Positions 14,742 through 23,723 are shown, numbered from the stretch's first letter. The stretch is 37,260 nucleotides of DNA from Conchiformibius kuhniae DSM 17694 (GCF_000428785.1 NZ_AUAP01000021.1:1-37260); one strand, 5' to 3'. Program-made: numbers and translations. The notes: generated by a model not told the origin, from the letters alone.

Positions 14742-14831
14742 GCCCGGGTGGTGAAATAGGTAGACACAACGGACTTAAAATCCGTCGCCCATAAAACAGG
14801 CATACCGGTTCGATTCCGGTTCCGGGCACCA
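14742..14831 (+). tRNA. tRNA-Leu(UAA)
   Basis: 90 bases with a long variable arm, as in class II tRNAs. Acceptor GCCCGGG/CCGGGC, anticodon loop CTTAAAA (anticodon TAA), T-loop GTTCGATTCC, encoded CCA. Last gene of the tRNA operon. Confidence 0.95.
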
Positions 14832-14840
14832 CACTGAAAG

Positions 14841-14868
14841 AATACAGCCTTTTTCGGGCTGTTTTTTT
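14841..14868 (+). terminator. Terminator of the tRNA operon
   Basis: ACAGCC-N6-GGGCTGT-type stem (CAGCCTTTTTCGGGCTG) followed by seven T residues, ten bases after the tRNA-Leu CCA. Confidence 0.85.
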
Positions 14869-14926
14869 ATGCCCGATGTTTTCAGGCACGCCATCATTCC
14901 CGCAGCAACGGAAATGACGGCACACG

Positions 14927-16006
14927 CTAAAACGCTTCGCCCACTTTTACGCCATTCATGGTGTCTTTCGGGGTGGACAGTGCGGCAACGGTTTGTTGCG
15001 CCGCTTGAAATTTGGCGGTTTGCATCACCGCTTGCGCCTGCGCGGGCGACAAGGTGCAAGCCATATTCTGCCAACGCGCCGCCAAATGCGGATTTTCAGG
15101 CTGCCTGAAACCTTGGCGCAACTCGTCCACCAAATCGGGACGGTTGCACACCAACACAATATCGCAGCCCGCCTCAAACGACCGCCGCGCCCGCTCGCCG
15201 ATGCCGCCCGCGCCGCACGCACCTTCCATCGTCAAATCGTCCGAAAAAATCACGCCGTCAAAGCCCAGTTCGCCGCGCAATACGGTTTGCAGCCAGTATG
15301 CGGAAAAGCCCGCCGGTTGCGCGTCCATCGCGGGATAAACCACGTGCGCGGGCATCACCGCCGCCATGCCCGCTTGCGCCAATGCGCGGAACGGACGCAA
15401 ATCGTCCGCCAACTGCGCCAAACTGCGCGTATCTTCGGGCAAAACGTGGTGGCTGTCGCCCGACACGAAGCCGTGTCCGGGAAAATGTTTGCCGCAGGAT
15501 TTCATGCCGCCGCGATTCAAGCCCGCCTGCAAAGCCAATGCCAACGCCGCCACGATTTCCGCATCGGCGTGAAAACTGCGGTTGCCAATCACGGCGCAGT
15601 TGCCCCAGTCCAAATCCAGCACGGGCGTAAACGACAAATCCACGCCGCACGCCGCCAGCTCCGTTGCCAGCACCCAGCCGGTTTGTTCCGCCAAATCTTT
15701 TGCGGTTTCCGCGCCTTGCGCGTCCCAAATTTCGCCGAACACGCGCATGGCGGGCAGGCGGGTGAAGCCGTCAATAAAACGCTGCACGCGCCCGCCTTCG
15801 TGGTCCACCGCGATAATCAGTTCGGGCGAACGCAGGGCTTTGATGTCGGCAATCAGGGTTTTAAGCTGTTCAATATTCTGAAAATTGCGGCGGAACAGAA
15901 TCACGCCGCCCACGGCGGGGTCGAGCAATCGGTTGCGGTCGTCATCGCTCAAAGCATGGGCGGCAACGTCCGCCATCACCGCACCGCGCGGCAAACAGGC
16001 TGTCAT
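14927..16006 (-). CDS. nagZ: Beta-N-acetylhexosaminidase NagZ
   Basis: Glycoside hydrolase family 3 enzyme of the cytoplasm that removes GlcNAc from GlcNAc-anhydroMurNAc peptides during cell-wall recycling. The 359-residue protein has IIAVDHEGGRVQRF, the conserved KHFPGHG loop with downstream GDSHH (His is the general acid/base partner), and FDGVIFSDDLTMEGA with the catalytic Asp nucleophile. No signal peptide, as expected. Start ATG 16006 has AGGGAG eight bases upstream. Functionally it goes with the LtgA-like transglycosylase at 17735-19615. A palindromic uptake-sequence word lies inside the coding region. Confidence 0.94.
   Translation of the reverse strand: MTACLPRGAVMADVAAHALSDDDRNRLLDPAVGGVILFRRNFQNIEQLKTLIADIKALRSPELIIAVDHEGGRVQRFIDGFTRLPAMRVFGEIWDAQGAETAKDLAEQTGWVLATELAACGVDLSFTPVLDLDWGNCAVIGNRSFHADAEIVAALALALQAGLNRGGMKSCGKHFPGHGFVSGDSHHVLPEDTRSLAQLADDLRPFRALAQAGMAAVMPAHVVYPAMDAQPAGFSAYWLQTVLRGELGFDGVIFSDDLTMEGACGAGGIGERARRSFEAGCDIVLVCNRPDLVDELRQGFRQPENPHLAARWQNMACTLSPAQAQAVMQTAKFQAAQQTVAALSTPKDTMNGVKVGEAF
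15094..15110. repeat. Palindromic DNA-uptake-sequence-like word within nagZ
   Basis: TTTCAGGCTGCCTGAAA is a perfect palindrome apart from its centre base. The plus strand reads AGGCTGCCTGAA (Simonsiella-type DUS) and the minus strand AGGCAGCCTGAA (Kingella-type DUS). Shorter words with GGCTGCCTGAA on the minus strand occur at 4185-4195, 25738-25748 and 27106-27116. Confidence 0.65.
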
Positions 16007-16095
16007 GTTTTTTCTCCCTGCGGCGTGCCGTCATGGTGGTTGGCACACCCGAATTACACGGAAAAACGGTCGCGTGCTTGCGCGACCGTCCAACT

Positions 16096-17595
16096 TTATT
16101 TCAGCACCAGTGCCACAAAGGCATAATGGTTGCCCCGTTGCAGCAGAAGCGGCACGTTTTTGCCCGCTTGACGCAAGGCTTCGCGCAAAGCGGCTTCGCT
16201 GTCCACGCGCACGCCGCCCACTTCGCGAATAATATCGCCGCGCTTGATGCCCGCACGCACCGCCGTTTCGCCCGCCTGACTCACCACCAACTCGCGCACC
16301 TCGCCTTTGGCGGCAACCGCCACCACCAAATCCGCCTCCTTCACCTCAAACGTGCCGACACTGCTGCCCGCATGAGACGGCAACTTATCGGCATTGGCGG
16401 TGGTGCTGTTGTTCTCGCCCAAAGTCGTCAAAACCGCCGTTGCCTGCATCTGCTGCCCCTTGCGCCAAACGCCCAACACCACTTGCGTATTCGGCGGCAA
16501 ACCGCCGATGGCCATCGGCAAATCGCTGGACGAACGGACGGTTTCGCCGTTCACACTGTGAATGATGTCGCCCTCGCGCAAACCCGCTTTGGCGGCGGGG
16601 CTGTCGGGCATCACCTGCGTGATTAACGCCCCGACCGGCTTGTCCAAACCGAAGGCTTTGGACAAATCGAAACTCACCTCCTGAATCACCACCCCCAACT
16701 GCCCGCGCTGAACCTTGCCGTTTTTCTTGAGCTGCCCCGCCACATTCATCGCCACATCAATCGGAATCGCAAACGACACCCCCATAAACCCGCCGCTTCT
16801 GCTGTAAATCTGCGAATTGATGCCCACCACCTGACCGTTCAGATTAAACAAAGGCCCGCCCGAATTGCCCGGATTGATGGCGACATCGGTTTGGATAAAC
16901 GGCGTATAGGTTTCATAAGGCAAACTGCGCCCTTTGGCGGAAACAATGCCCGCCGTAATGCTATTGTCGAAACCGAACGGCGCACCGATGGCGGCCACCC
17001 ACTCGCCCGACTTCAACTCTTTCGGATTGCCGATTTTGGCGGCGGGCAAATTATCGGCATCGATTTTCAGCAAGGCAATATCGGATTTCTCGTCCGCCCC
17101 AATCACCGTTGCCGTGTATTCGCGCTTGTCGTTGAGCGTAACCTTGATGCTGTTCAAGCCTTTGACCACATGGGCATTGGTCAGGATTTCCCCGTCCGCA
17201 CTGATAATCACGCCCGAGCCGAAATTGCTGTCGTCATCGTCTTCTTCCTGCGACTCGGGGCCGTTGGGCCACAGCTTTTTAAACAGCTCGTAAAACGGGT
17301 CGTCGCTTTGCTGTGCCGCATCGGGCGCGGCTTCGGCAACGGGCATGGACGGCCCGCGATGCGCCTGAATATTGACCACCGAGCCGCCTTCCTGCGCCAC
17401 CAGTTGGGCAAAATCGGGCAGCAGCATATTGACGCTGTCTTTGTTTTCGGGGGCGACGGGTTTGACAAACTCGCCTTTGGGTTGGGCGTTTTCAACGGGC
17501 GGGGCTTTGGGTTCGGCTTTGTCGCCCTTGCTGCACGCGGCAGCGCCAAATGCCAAAATACTTGCCAAAGCAATGGTTTTCAAAGATGTGTTCAT
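16096..17595 (-). CDS. HtrA/Do-family serine protease, predicted lipoprotein
   Basis: Envelope quality-control protease and chaperone of the DegP/DegQ/MucD type, 499 residues. Catalytic triad: His142 (TNAHVV), Asp172 (KSDIALLKI), Ser245 (NPGNSGGPL). Two PDZ domains follow, about residues 295-390 and 405-495; REGDIIHSVNGETV and KRGDIIREVGGVRV are their carboxylate-binding-side strands. Unlike classical DegP, the N-terminus MNTSLKTIALASILAFGAAAC has a lipobox with Cys21, so it is probably membrane-anchored. An acidic run (QEEDDDDSN, about 116-124) precedes the protease domain. No strong ribosome site is visible. Lies 140 bases after the lytic transglycosylase gene on the same strand. Which of degP/degQ/mucD it corresponds to cannot be settled. 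Confidence 0.93.
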   Translation of the reverse strand: MNTSLKTIALASILAFGAAACSKGDKAEPKAPPVENAQPKGEFVKPVAPENKDSVNMLLPDFAQLVAQEGGSVVNIQAHRGPSMPVAEAAPDAAQQSDDPFYELFKKLWPNGPESQEEDDDDSNFGSGVIISADGEILTNAHVVKGLNSIKVTLNDKREYTATVIGADEKSDIALLKIDADNLPAAKIGNPKELKSGEWVAAIGAPFGFDNSITAGIVSAKGRSLPYETYTPFIQTDVAINPGNSGGPLFNLNGQVVGINSQIYSRSGGFMGVSFAIPIDVAMNVAGQLKKNGKVQRGQLGVVIQEVSFDLSKAFGLDKPVGALITQVMPDSPAAKAGLREGDIIHSVNGETVRSSSDLPMAIGGLPPNTQVVLGVWRKGQQMQATAVLTTLGENNSTTANADKLPSHAGSSVGTFEVKEADLVVAVAAKGEVRELVVSQAGETAVRAGIKRGDIIREVGGVRVDSEAALREALRQAGKNVPLLLQRGNHYAFVALVLK

Positions 17596-17734
17596 AGATG
17601 GGTAATGGAGTATGTTCTCAATCGGTAAGGTTCAACGCATGGGACGACACGCAATCGCGCCGGAGGGCTGCGGCAGCCGTTTGTTTATTGTAAAACAATT
17701 TCACCGGACAAACAAGGTTGTTTTTCAAGGATTT

Positions 17735-19615
17735 TTAACGCGCCGGCACCACGCCCATGCGCTGTTTGAGCGAGGTTTGCGGCTGTCCGGTCAAGGCGGC
17801 GTAATACACGGCGTTGGTCATCACTTTTTTCACATAGTCGCGGGTTTCGGTAAAGGGAATGGTTTCGGCATAAACCGCGCCTTCCAAGCTGTGCGGGGCT
17901 TGCCAACGGCGGGCGCGTCCGGGCCCGGCGTTGTAGCCTGCGGTTGCCAATACTTCGTTGTTTTGCAGGCTGCGCCGTGCGTCCGCCATATACCATGTTC
18001 CCATGCGGATGTTGCCGTCGATGGTGTACAGCTCGCTGTCGGACATGCCGATTTTGCGGGCAATCATTTGGGCGGTGGCGGGCATGACCTGCATCAGCCC
18101 CTGTGCGCCCACGCTGGATTGTGCGCCAATCATGAAGCGGCTTTCCTGACGAATCAGTCCGTACACCCATGCGGGGTCCACACCCGCTTGCGCGGCGTAG
18201 TGCGTTACTTGGTCGCGGAAGGGGGTGATGTAGCGCAGGTGGTAGTGGAGCAGGTGGTCGGTGCGTTCGGCGGTGTTAATCGCCATTTCGTAGAATTGGT
18301 TGTCCATCGCCAGTTGTGCGGCGGCCAGCATGGTGGTTTCGTTCATGCCCCGCGTGGCATAACGCCATTCTGCCTGTGCCTGACGGCGCATTTTCCAATT
18401 GCCGCTTTGCTTGGCGGTGTGGAACAGGGTGAGGGCGCGTTGCAGTGCGCCGTCTTGCGCCATGGTTTGCACGTGGGCTTTGGGGGTGTCGGCAATGTTG
18501 TTGCGGACATCAACGCGCCTGCCCAATTCTTCGGTTGCCAGCACGGCGTAGAAGTTGCGCCCTGTGGCGGCGGCTTGACGGTAGAGCGTTTGGGCATCGG
18601 CGGCGCGGCCGTTTGCCGCACGGCTGCGCGCCAGCCAATACAGCCAAGCGGAATCTTGGCGCAGCTTGGCGGGCATGGATTCGATAACGCTTGCCAATTC
18701 GTGCCAATCCTGACGGCGCAGGGCGGCGCGGGCATACCATTCCAATTGTTCATCGGTCATCTGGCTGCGGTCGGCATTGCGGAAGTAGCTTAATGCAACG
18801 GGCATGTTTTGGTTACGCGCTTCCGCCAAGCCCAACACCGCCCACGCAAAGCCGGCTTGTTCGCGGCTCAACGCACCCGCTTCCGCCGCCAAACGCGCCG
18901 CCGCGCCCGCATTTTTTGACGCATTGCCGCCGATGATGCCCAGCAAACGGTTTTCCTGCGCCCCCTGCCCCATCATGCCGTCAAGCGGGCTGCCCAACGA
19001 AGCCGCCAACGCACGGGCATCGCTGATTTGGTTTTCCGCCATCAAGCCGCGCACCCGCCGCCACGCCTTGCCCGTATCCAAGGCGCCCGATGCGGCACGG
19101 TATTGCAGCAAAGCATTGCACCCTGCGGGCAAACGTTTGGTTTCCCACACCAAAGCATCGACAAACGCCGCATCTTGCTCCACGCCGAACAAATGCGCAT
19201 AACAACGGCTTTCGCGGCTGCGCCCTTCGGGTTCGAGCTGCGCGTACTGCTGCTTGAACACGTCTGCTTGATTGCGCTGCCCCAAGCTCTTCAGCCATTC
19301 GTTGCGCACGCTCTCGCCCATCGCGCTGCTGCCCTGTCCGGCAAGAAACTGCGCCGCCGCAAAATCATCGCCCGCGCGCACCGCCGCCAACACCCCTTCC
19401 AAACGGGCATAATCGCCCAAAACCGTGTCGGCAGACTGCATCGGGCGCGGCGTGAATTGAAATTTTTGCCCCGCTTGCGGTTTGACTTCCTGCGGCTGCG
19501 CCGTTGCGGCGGAAGACACGTCCTGACGCTTGGGCGGCTGGGACGCGCAAGCCGCCATCAAAGTCAAAACGGCGGCGGTAAGCGGATACAAGGCTTTTTG
19601 ACGGAAAGGCATCAT
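17735..19615 (-). CDS. ltgA: Soluble-type lytic murein transglycosylase (Slt70/LtgA family), lipoprotein
   Basis: Cleaves peptidoglycan glycan strands to 1,6-anhydroMurNAc products. A 626-residue protein with lipobox LMAAC (Cys23), then a long superhelical region of paired helices (about residues 60-470) and a C-terminal SLT catalytic domain. The domain has the catalytic Glu491 (YGLIRQESRF), SSVGAQGLMQVMPATAQ and AGYNAGPGRARRW, followed by ETIPFTETRDYVKKVM. This is the layout of neisserial LtgA, whose anhydro products are processed by NagZ, encoded next to it. Two ATG codons at the start (19615, 19612); either may be used. Confidence 0.92.
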   Translation of the reverse strand: MMPFRQKALYPLTAAVLTLMAACASQPPKRQDVSSAATAQPQEVKPQAGQKFQFTPRPMQSADTVLGDYARLEGVLAAVRAGDDFAAAQFLAGQGSSAMGESVRNEWLKSLGQRNQADVFKQQYAQLEPEGRSRESRCYAHLFGVEQDAAFVDALVWETKRLPAGCNALLQYRAASGALDTGKAWRRVRGLMAENQISDARALAASLGSPLDGMMGQGAQENRLLGIIGGNASKNAGAAARLAAEAGALSREQAGFAWAVLGLAEARNQNMPVALSYFRNADRSQMTDEQLEWYARAALRRQDWHELASVIESMPAKLRQDSAWLYWLARSRAANGRAADAQTLYRQAAATGRNFYAVLATEELGRRVDVRNNIADTPKAHVQTMAQDGALQRALTLFHTAKQSGNWKMRRQAQAEWRYATRGMNETTMLAAAQLAMDNQFYEMAINTAERTDHLLHYHLRYITPFRDQVTHYAAQAGVDPAWVYGLIRQESRFMIGAQSSVGAQGLMQVMPATAQMIARKIGMSDSELYTIDGNIRMGTWYMADARRSLQNNEVLATAGYNAGPGRARRWQAPHSLEGAVYAETIPFTETRDYVKKVMTNAVYYAALTGQPQTSLKQRMGVVPAR

Positions 19616-19787
19616 GGAATATACTGTTTATTCAAAATAGTTATCAACGCGGCAATGATAACATCTTTCCGCCGTTCGGGCAGCCCGCAAACACCCGCCT
19701 ACATTCAAGCACCTGTTTTCACAAAACAAAGAAAATATAAAATTTTGTTAAAAAATATAATCATACAAAAATTACCACACAAAGCCT

Positions 19788-19815
19788 TTGACATTTTCCC
19801 GCACGGGTATATAAT
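19788..19815 (+). promoter_or_regulatory. Promoter of tRNA-Asn
   Basis: Perfect TTGACA (19788-19793) and TATAAT (19810-19815), 16-base spacer, 11 bases before the tRNA. Shares the GCACGGG spacer end and the GCCGACTT start region with the promoter at 14098. Confidence 0.85.
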
Positions 19816-19826
19816 GCCGACTTCTT

Positions 19827-19902
19827 TCCCCGATAGCTCAGTCGGTAGAGCGACGGACTGTTAATCCGCAGGTCGCTGGTTCGAGCCCAGCTCGGGGAGC
19901 CA
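19827..19902 (+). tRNA. tRNA-Asn(GUU)
   Basis: 76 bases with encoded CCA. Acceptor TCCCCGA/CGGGGAG-type stem, anticodon loop CTGTTAA (anticodon GTT), T-loop GTTCGAGCC. Single-gene unit with its own promoter and terminator. Confidence 0.97.
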
Positions 19903-19907
19903 CATTC

Positions 19908-19939
19908 AAAACGCCCAAACACCCGTTTGGGCGTTTTTT
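19908..19939 (+). terminator. Terminator of tRNA-Asn
   Basis: AACGCCCAAAC-ACCC-GTTTGGGCGTT, an 11-bp perfect stem with a four-base loop, followed by a T run (TTTTTT including the stem end). Confidence 0.9.
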
Positions 19940-19988
19940 CATTGCCGCAACCAATGGTACAATCAACCCTTTTTCCGGACACCCCATC

Positions 19989-20831
19989 ATGGCACACTAC
20001 GCAATCGGCGATTTGCAAGGCTGCTACGACCAACTGTGCGCCCTGCTCGAACGCATCGGCTTCCAACACGGGCGCGACACCCTGTGGCTGACGGGCGATT
20101 TGGTCAATCGCGGGCCCAAATCACTCGAATGCCTGCAATTTGCCATGCGCCACCCCGACAGCGTGCAAACCGTGCTGGGCAACCACGATTTGCATCTGCT
20201 CGCCATCGCCTACGGTGCGGCAAAACACAAAAAACAAGACACCCTGCACACCGTGCTGAACCACCCCGATTTCCCCAAAATGCGCGATTGGCTGCGGGCG
20301 CAACCGTTTTTGCTGGACAACGGCACGCACCTGATGGTACACGCGGGCTTGCTGCCGCAATGGTCGTGCGCCGATGCCCGTGCCCATGCCGCCGAATTGG
20401 CACAAGCATTGCGCGGCAAGGCGGCGGGTGCGTTTTTTGCCGATATGTACGGCGACCGCCCCAATGCGTGGCACGACGATTTGCGCGGCACGGAACGTTT
20501 GCGGCTGCTGTGCAATGTGTTCACACGCATGCGCGTTCTCACGCTGAACAATGAATTGAATTTTGATTTCAAAGCAAATTATGCCAATATGCCCGACACG
20601 CGCCGTGCGTGGTTTGATGCGCCCGACCGCCGCCACCGCGACCGCACCATCGTGTTCGGGCATTGGTCGGCACTGGGTTTGCGCGATGAAAACGGCGTGT
20701 TGGCATTGGACACAGGGGCATTGTGGGGTGGCAGGCTGACGGCTGCCGATTTGTCCGACCACCGCATTTTCAGCGTGGCGGGTTTGCCCGGCGGCGATTG
20801 GCGCGTTTCCACCCGCAAGGCAACACATTAG
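19989..20831 (+). CDS. apaH: Symmetrical diadenosine tetraphosphatase ApaH
   Basis: Hydrolyses Ap4A to two ADP; also removes Np4 caps from RNA in related bacteria. A 280-residue metallophosphatase with the motifs GDLQGCYDQL, TGDLVNRGP, LGNHD, LMVHAGLLPQW and FGHWSALG in the right order. The start at 19989 (MAHYAIGDLQGC) fits the family; the ribosome site is weak. The stop TAG (20829-20831) uses the first base of a family A repeat. Confidence 0.95.
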   Translation: MAHYAIGDLQGCYDQLCALLERIGFQHGRDTLWLTGDLVNRGPKSLECLQFAMRHPDSVQTVLGNHDLHLLAIAYGAAKHKKQDTLHTVLNHPDFPKMRDWLRAQPFLLDNGTHLMVHAGLLPQWSCADARAHAAELAQALRGKAAGAFFADMYGDRPNAWHDDLRGTERLRLLCNVFTRMRVLTLNNELNFDFKANYANMPDTRRAWFDAPDRRHRDRTIVFGHWSALGLRDENGVLALDTGALWGGRLTAADLSDHRIFSVAGLPGGDWRVSTRKATH

Positions 20832-21024
20832 GGCGCGTTATCATTTAAATTTTTCTGATAAAAATCAGAACAATAAAAAAATACCGTCATTCCCGCGCAA
20901 GTGGGAATCCACTGCCTGATGTTTGTGAAGCGAAGTTTTATCAATGCTTTTTGAAATTTGTTTTGGATTCCCGCCTGCGCGGGAATGACGGGTGGTGTTT
21001 TTTCGGTTAATTGACGACACGCCC
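20831..21024. mobile_element. Family A MITE-like repeat downstream of apaH
   Basis: About 194 bp, ends GGGCGCGTTATCATTTAAAT and (reverse) GGGCGTGTCGTCAATTAACC. Two dRS3 palindromes, the second intact (ATTCCCGCCTGCGCGGGAAT). Left TA is in the apaH stop codon; the right TA has changed to CA (21025-21026). Confidence 0.75.
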
Positions 21025-21092
21025 CAATGCCCTGCCCGAAGCTTGATTTTACCGCCGCAAACAACAGACTTTCAAACCCAAAAGGAATTTTG

Positions 21093-21458
21093 ATGAAGCA
21101 ATCTTCTGCCGTACAGCCCCTGCTGCTGATTATCGCGGGCGCATTGTGGTTTCTGAAAAGCATGGGCTGGTTTCCGCAAACCGCCACGCTCATCGCCCTG
21201 ACACTGACCGCAACGGGCGTGCTGCTGCCCGTGCTGGAAGGCATCAACAAGCATTCCGTTGTCGCCGCGCCGATGCTGGTGTATGCGGGCGCGGCGGTTT
21301 TTGCCTACCACCATTGGCATTGGCACGACCCGCGCCCGCTCATTGCGCTGGGCATGGTGTTGTGCGGCTGCCTGATGCTGGCGGCACGCAGCCCCGCGAT
21401 TGCGCCGCGCCGCCCGCCCGAGCTTCCCCCTCCCGACAATAAGGATACCGAAACATGA
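21093..21458 (+). CDS. Small integral membrane protein upstream of pgk
   Basis: A 121-residue protein with four likely membrane segments (about residues 8-22, 31-49, 58-72, 83-98). The basic, proline-rich tail is RSPAIAPRRPPELPPPDNKD. A His/Trp cluster YHHWHWHDP lies between segments 3 and 4. Start ATG 21093 is preceded by AAGGA. The stop overlaps the pgk start as ATGA, so the two are translationally coupled. Resembles small DUF5668-like/LiaF-type membrane proteins, but I cannot assign it. The pairing with a glycolysis gene does not suggest a function. Confidence 0.75.
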   Translation: MKQSSAVQPLLLIIAGALWFLKSMGWFPQTATLIALTLTATGVLLPVLEGINKHSVVAAPMLVYAGAAVFAYHHWHWHDPRPLIALGMVLCGCLMLAARSPAIAPRRPPELPPPDNKDTET

Positions 21459-22630
21459 ATTTTTTAAAACTTTCCGAACAAAACGTCGCCGGTAAAACCG
21501 TGCTGATTCGCGCCGATTTGAACGTGCCGTTCAAAGACGGGCAAATTTCGGACGACACCCGCATCCGCGCTTCGCTGCCCTCGATTCAATATTGCTTGGA
21601 ACAAGGCGCGGCGGTGATTGTGATGACCCATCTCGGACGTCCGACAGAGGGCGAGTTGAAAGCAGAAGACGATGTTGCTCCCGTTGCCGCGCATTTGGGC
21701 AAATTGTTGGGCAAGGAAATCAAGGTATTGAACGACTGGCGCGAACACAAACCGCAGCTTGCGGCGGGCGAAGTGGCCTTGTTGCAAAACGTGCGCGTGA
21801 ATGTGGGCGAAAAGAAAAATTGTCCCGAATTGGGCAAGGCATACGCGGCTTTGTGCGATGTGTTCGTAAACGATGCTTTCGGCACGGCGCACCGCGCCCA
21901 AGCGTCCACCGAAGCCGTTGCCGCCGCCGCGCCGCTTGCCTGTGCGGGCATGTTGATGGCGGCGGAATTGGACGCGCTCGGCAAAGCCCTGCAAGCGCCC
22001 GCCCGTCCGATGGTGGCGATTGTGGCGGGCAGCAAGGTGTCCACCAAACTCACCATTTTGGAAAGCCTTGCCGACAAGGTTGACCAACTGATTGTCGGCG
22101 GCGGCATCGCCAACACCTTTTTGCTGGCGCAAGGAAAATCGGTCGGCAAATCGCTGGCGGAACCCGATTTGGCGGACGAAGCGAAAAAAATCATCGACAA
22201 AATGGCGGCCAAAGGCGGCATCGTCCCCTTGCCCGAAGACGTGGTGTGCGCCAAAACCTTTGCCGCCGATGCGGAAGCCGTAACCAAATCGATTGACGAT
22301 GTGGCGGAAGACGATATGATTTTGGACATCGGCCCGCAAGCGGCGGCGGTGTTGGCGGATTTGCTGAAAAACGCGGGGACGATTGTGTGGAACGGGCCGG
22401 TGGGCGTGTTTGAATTTCCGCAGTTTGCGGGTGGCACGGCGGCAGTGGCGCAGGCGGTGGCAGACAGCGCGGGCTTTTCCATCGCGGGCGGCGGCGATAC
22501 GCTGGCGGCGATTGCGCAATTCGGCATCACCGACCGCATCGGCTATATTTCCACCGGCGGCGGCGCGTTTTTGGAATTTTTGGAAGGCAAAGAACTGCCT
22601 GCCGTAGCGGCACTCCAACGTTTCGTCTGA
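21455..22630 (+). CDS. pgk: Phosphoglycerate kinase
   Basis: Glycolytic enzyme transferring phosphate from 1,3-bisphosphoglycerate to ADP. The 391-residue protein has RADLNVPFKDGQISDDTRIRA (substrate site), THLGRPTEG, VFVNDAFGTAHRAQAST, IVAGSKVSTKL, GGGIANTFLLAQG and the nucleotide-binding WNGPVGVFEFP followed by GGGDTLAAI and STGGGAFLEFLEG. Full length. Starts with the ATGA overlap to the membrane-protein gene. Stop TGA 22628-22630, two bases before a family B repeat. Confidence 0.97.
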   Translation: MNFLKLSEQNVAGKTVLIRADLNVPFKDGQISDDTRIRASLPSIQYCLEQGAAVIVMTHLGRPTEGELKAEDDVAPVAAHLGKLLGKEIKVLNDWREHKPQLAAGEVALLQNVRVNVGEKKNCPELGKAYAALCDVFVNDAFGTAHRAQASTEAVAAAAPLACAGMLMAAELDALGKALQAPARPMVAIVAGSKVSTKLTILESLADKVDQLIVGGGIANTFLLAQGKSVGKSLAEPDLADEAKKIIDKMAAKGGIVPLPEDVVCAKTFAADAEAVTKSIDDVAEDDMILDIGPQAAAVLADLLKNAGTIVWNGPVGVFEFPQFAGGTAAVAQAVADSAGFSIAGGGDTLAAIAQFGITDRIGYISTGGGAFLEFLEGKELPAVAALQRFV

Positions 22631-22632
22631 TA

Positions 22633-22742
22633 TATGGTTGTTGATAAAAATAAAAACGAGAAAAGGCGACAACGCCCGCCGTGTACGGGTAGTGCATAAG
22701 GGCGTTGGCAACGCCGTATCGTTGCGATTTTAATCAACCATA
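22633..22742. mobile_element. Family B MITE-like repeat, copy 2
   Basis: About 110 bp with ends TATGGTTGTTGATAAAAATA and (reverse) TATGGTTGATTAAAATCGC. Same core as copy 1 (GGCGTTGGCAACGCC and CCGCCGTGTACGG). Inserted two bases after the pgk stop codon, opposite in orientation to copy 1. Confidence 0.7.
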
Positions 22743-22815
22743 GTTGATGTGATTGATTTTTCAGACAAGGCGAGCCAACGCCGTATGAAAATAAAAGAAC
22801 ATTAACGATAAACAA

Positions 22816-22850
22816 AAACTGCCCGAACCCATTTCGTGTTCAGGCAGTTT
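22816..22850 (-). terminator. Terminator of rpsB-tsf
   Basis: On the minus strand AAACTGCC-T-GAAC ... GTTC-G-GGCAGTTT forms a long stem interrupted by one mismatch, followed by a T run (TTTTTG). The left arm contains CTGCCTGAA, close to the uptake-sequence core, a common arrangement in Neisseriaceae. Confidence 0.8.
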
Positions 22851-22868
22851 CCTTATGCAAACAAATGC

Positions 22869-23723
22869 TTAAACTTTCGCAGCCGCAGCCACTTCCGCCG
22901 CGTAATCCACTTCTTTTTTCTCAATGCCGTCGCCCACTTTATAGCGCACGAAGCTCACCACTTCCGCACCGTTGGCTTTCAAAAACTCGGCAACGGTTTG
23001 GTCGGGGTTCATCACAAACGCCTGACCGTTCAAAGTAACTTCCGCCAAGAATTTCTTGATGCGGCCTTCTACCATTTTCGCGGCGATTTCGGCGGGTTTG
23101 CCGGACTCGATGGCTTGTTGGGTGTAGATATGGCGTTCTTTTTCAACGGTTTCCGCGTCCACTTGGTCTTCGGAAACGCATTGCGGTTTGGCGGCGACAA
23201 TGTGCATGCCCACTTTACGCGCCACGTCTTCCGCGCCTTTGAATTCCACCAACACGCCTTCGGTCGCCGCCGCGCCGTGAATGTAGGCAGTCAAACTGTT
23301 TGCGGTTTCAATCACTTGGAAACGGCGCACGGAAATGTTTTCGCCCAGCTTGGCAATCACCGCTTTGCGCTCTTCTTCCACCAAAGCCGCCAGTTCTTCC
23401 ACAGAAGCGGGTTTCTTGGCAACGGCGGTTTTCGCAACCGATTGCGCGAATGCCAAAAAGCCCGCGTCTTTGGCAACGAAGTCGGTTTCGCAGTTCACTT
23501 CCACCAAAGCGCCGGCATTGCCCTCAACGGCATACGCCAACACGCCTTCGGCGGCGGTGCGTCCCGCCAGTTTGCCCGCTTTCGCGCCGGATTTGATGCG
23601 CAGGATTTCTTCGGCTTTTTCCATATTGCCTTCGGCTTCCACCAAGGCTTTTTTGCATTCCATCATGCCCAAACCTGTCGCGGCGCGCAGGTCGGCAACC
23701 ATTTTCGCAGTAATTTCTGCCAT
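22869..23723 (-). CDS. tsf: Elongation factor Ts
   Basis: Nucleotide-exchange factor for EF-Tu, 284 residues. Starts MAEITAKMVADLRAATGLGM, with the family signature GLGMMECKKALVEAEGNMEKA and the second signature block around EVNCETDFVAKD; the core domain ends with VGDGIEKKEVDYAAEVA. The start at 23723 is chosen by the GGAGAG ribosome site; the frame extends four codons further without support. Second gene of the rpsB-tsf operon. Confidence 0.97.
   Translation of the reverse strand: MAEITAKMVADLRAATGLGMMECKKALVEAEGNMEKAEEILRIKSGAKAGKLAGRTAAEGVLAYAVEGNAGALVEVNCETDFVAKDAGFLAFAQSVAKTAVAKKPASVEELAALVEEERKAVIAKLGENISVRRFQVIETANSLTAYIHGAAATEGVLVEFKGAEDVARKVGMHIVAAKPQCVSEDQVDAETVEKERHIYTQQAIESGKPAEIAAKMVEGRIKKFLAEVTLNGQAFVMNPDQTVAEFLKANGAEVVSFVRYKVGDGIEKKEVDYAAEVAAAAKV

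Noticed and set aside
14152..14754. A 200-codon open frame across the tRNA cluster with repeated residues AGIAQLVERNLAKVE
   Set aside because: It is the translation of four identical tRNA-Gly genes; the RNA folds, promoter and terminator explain the sequence.
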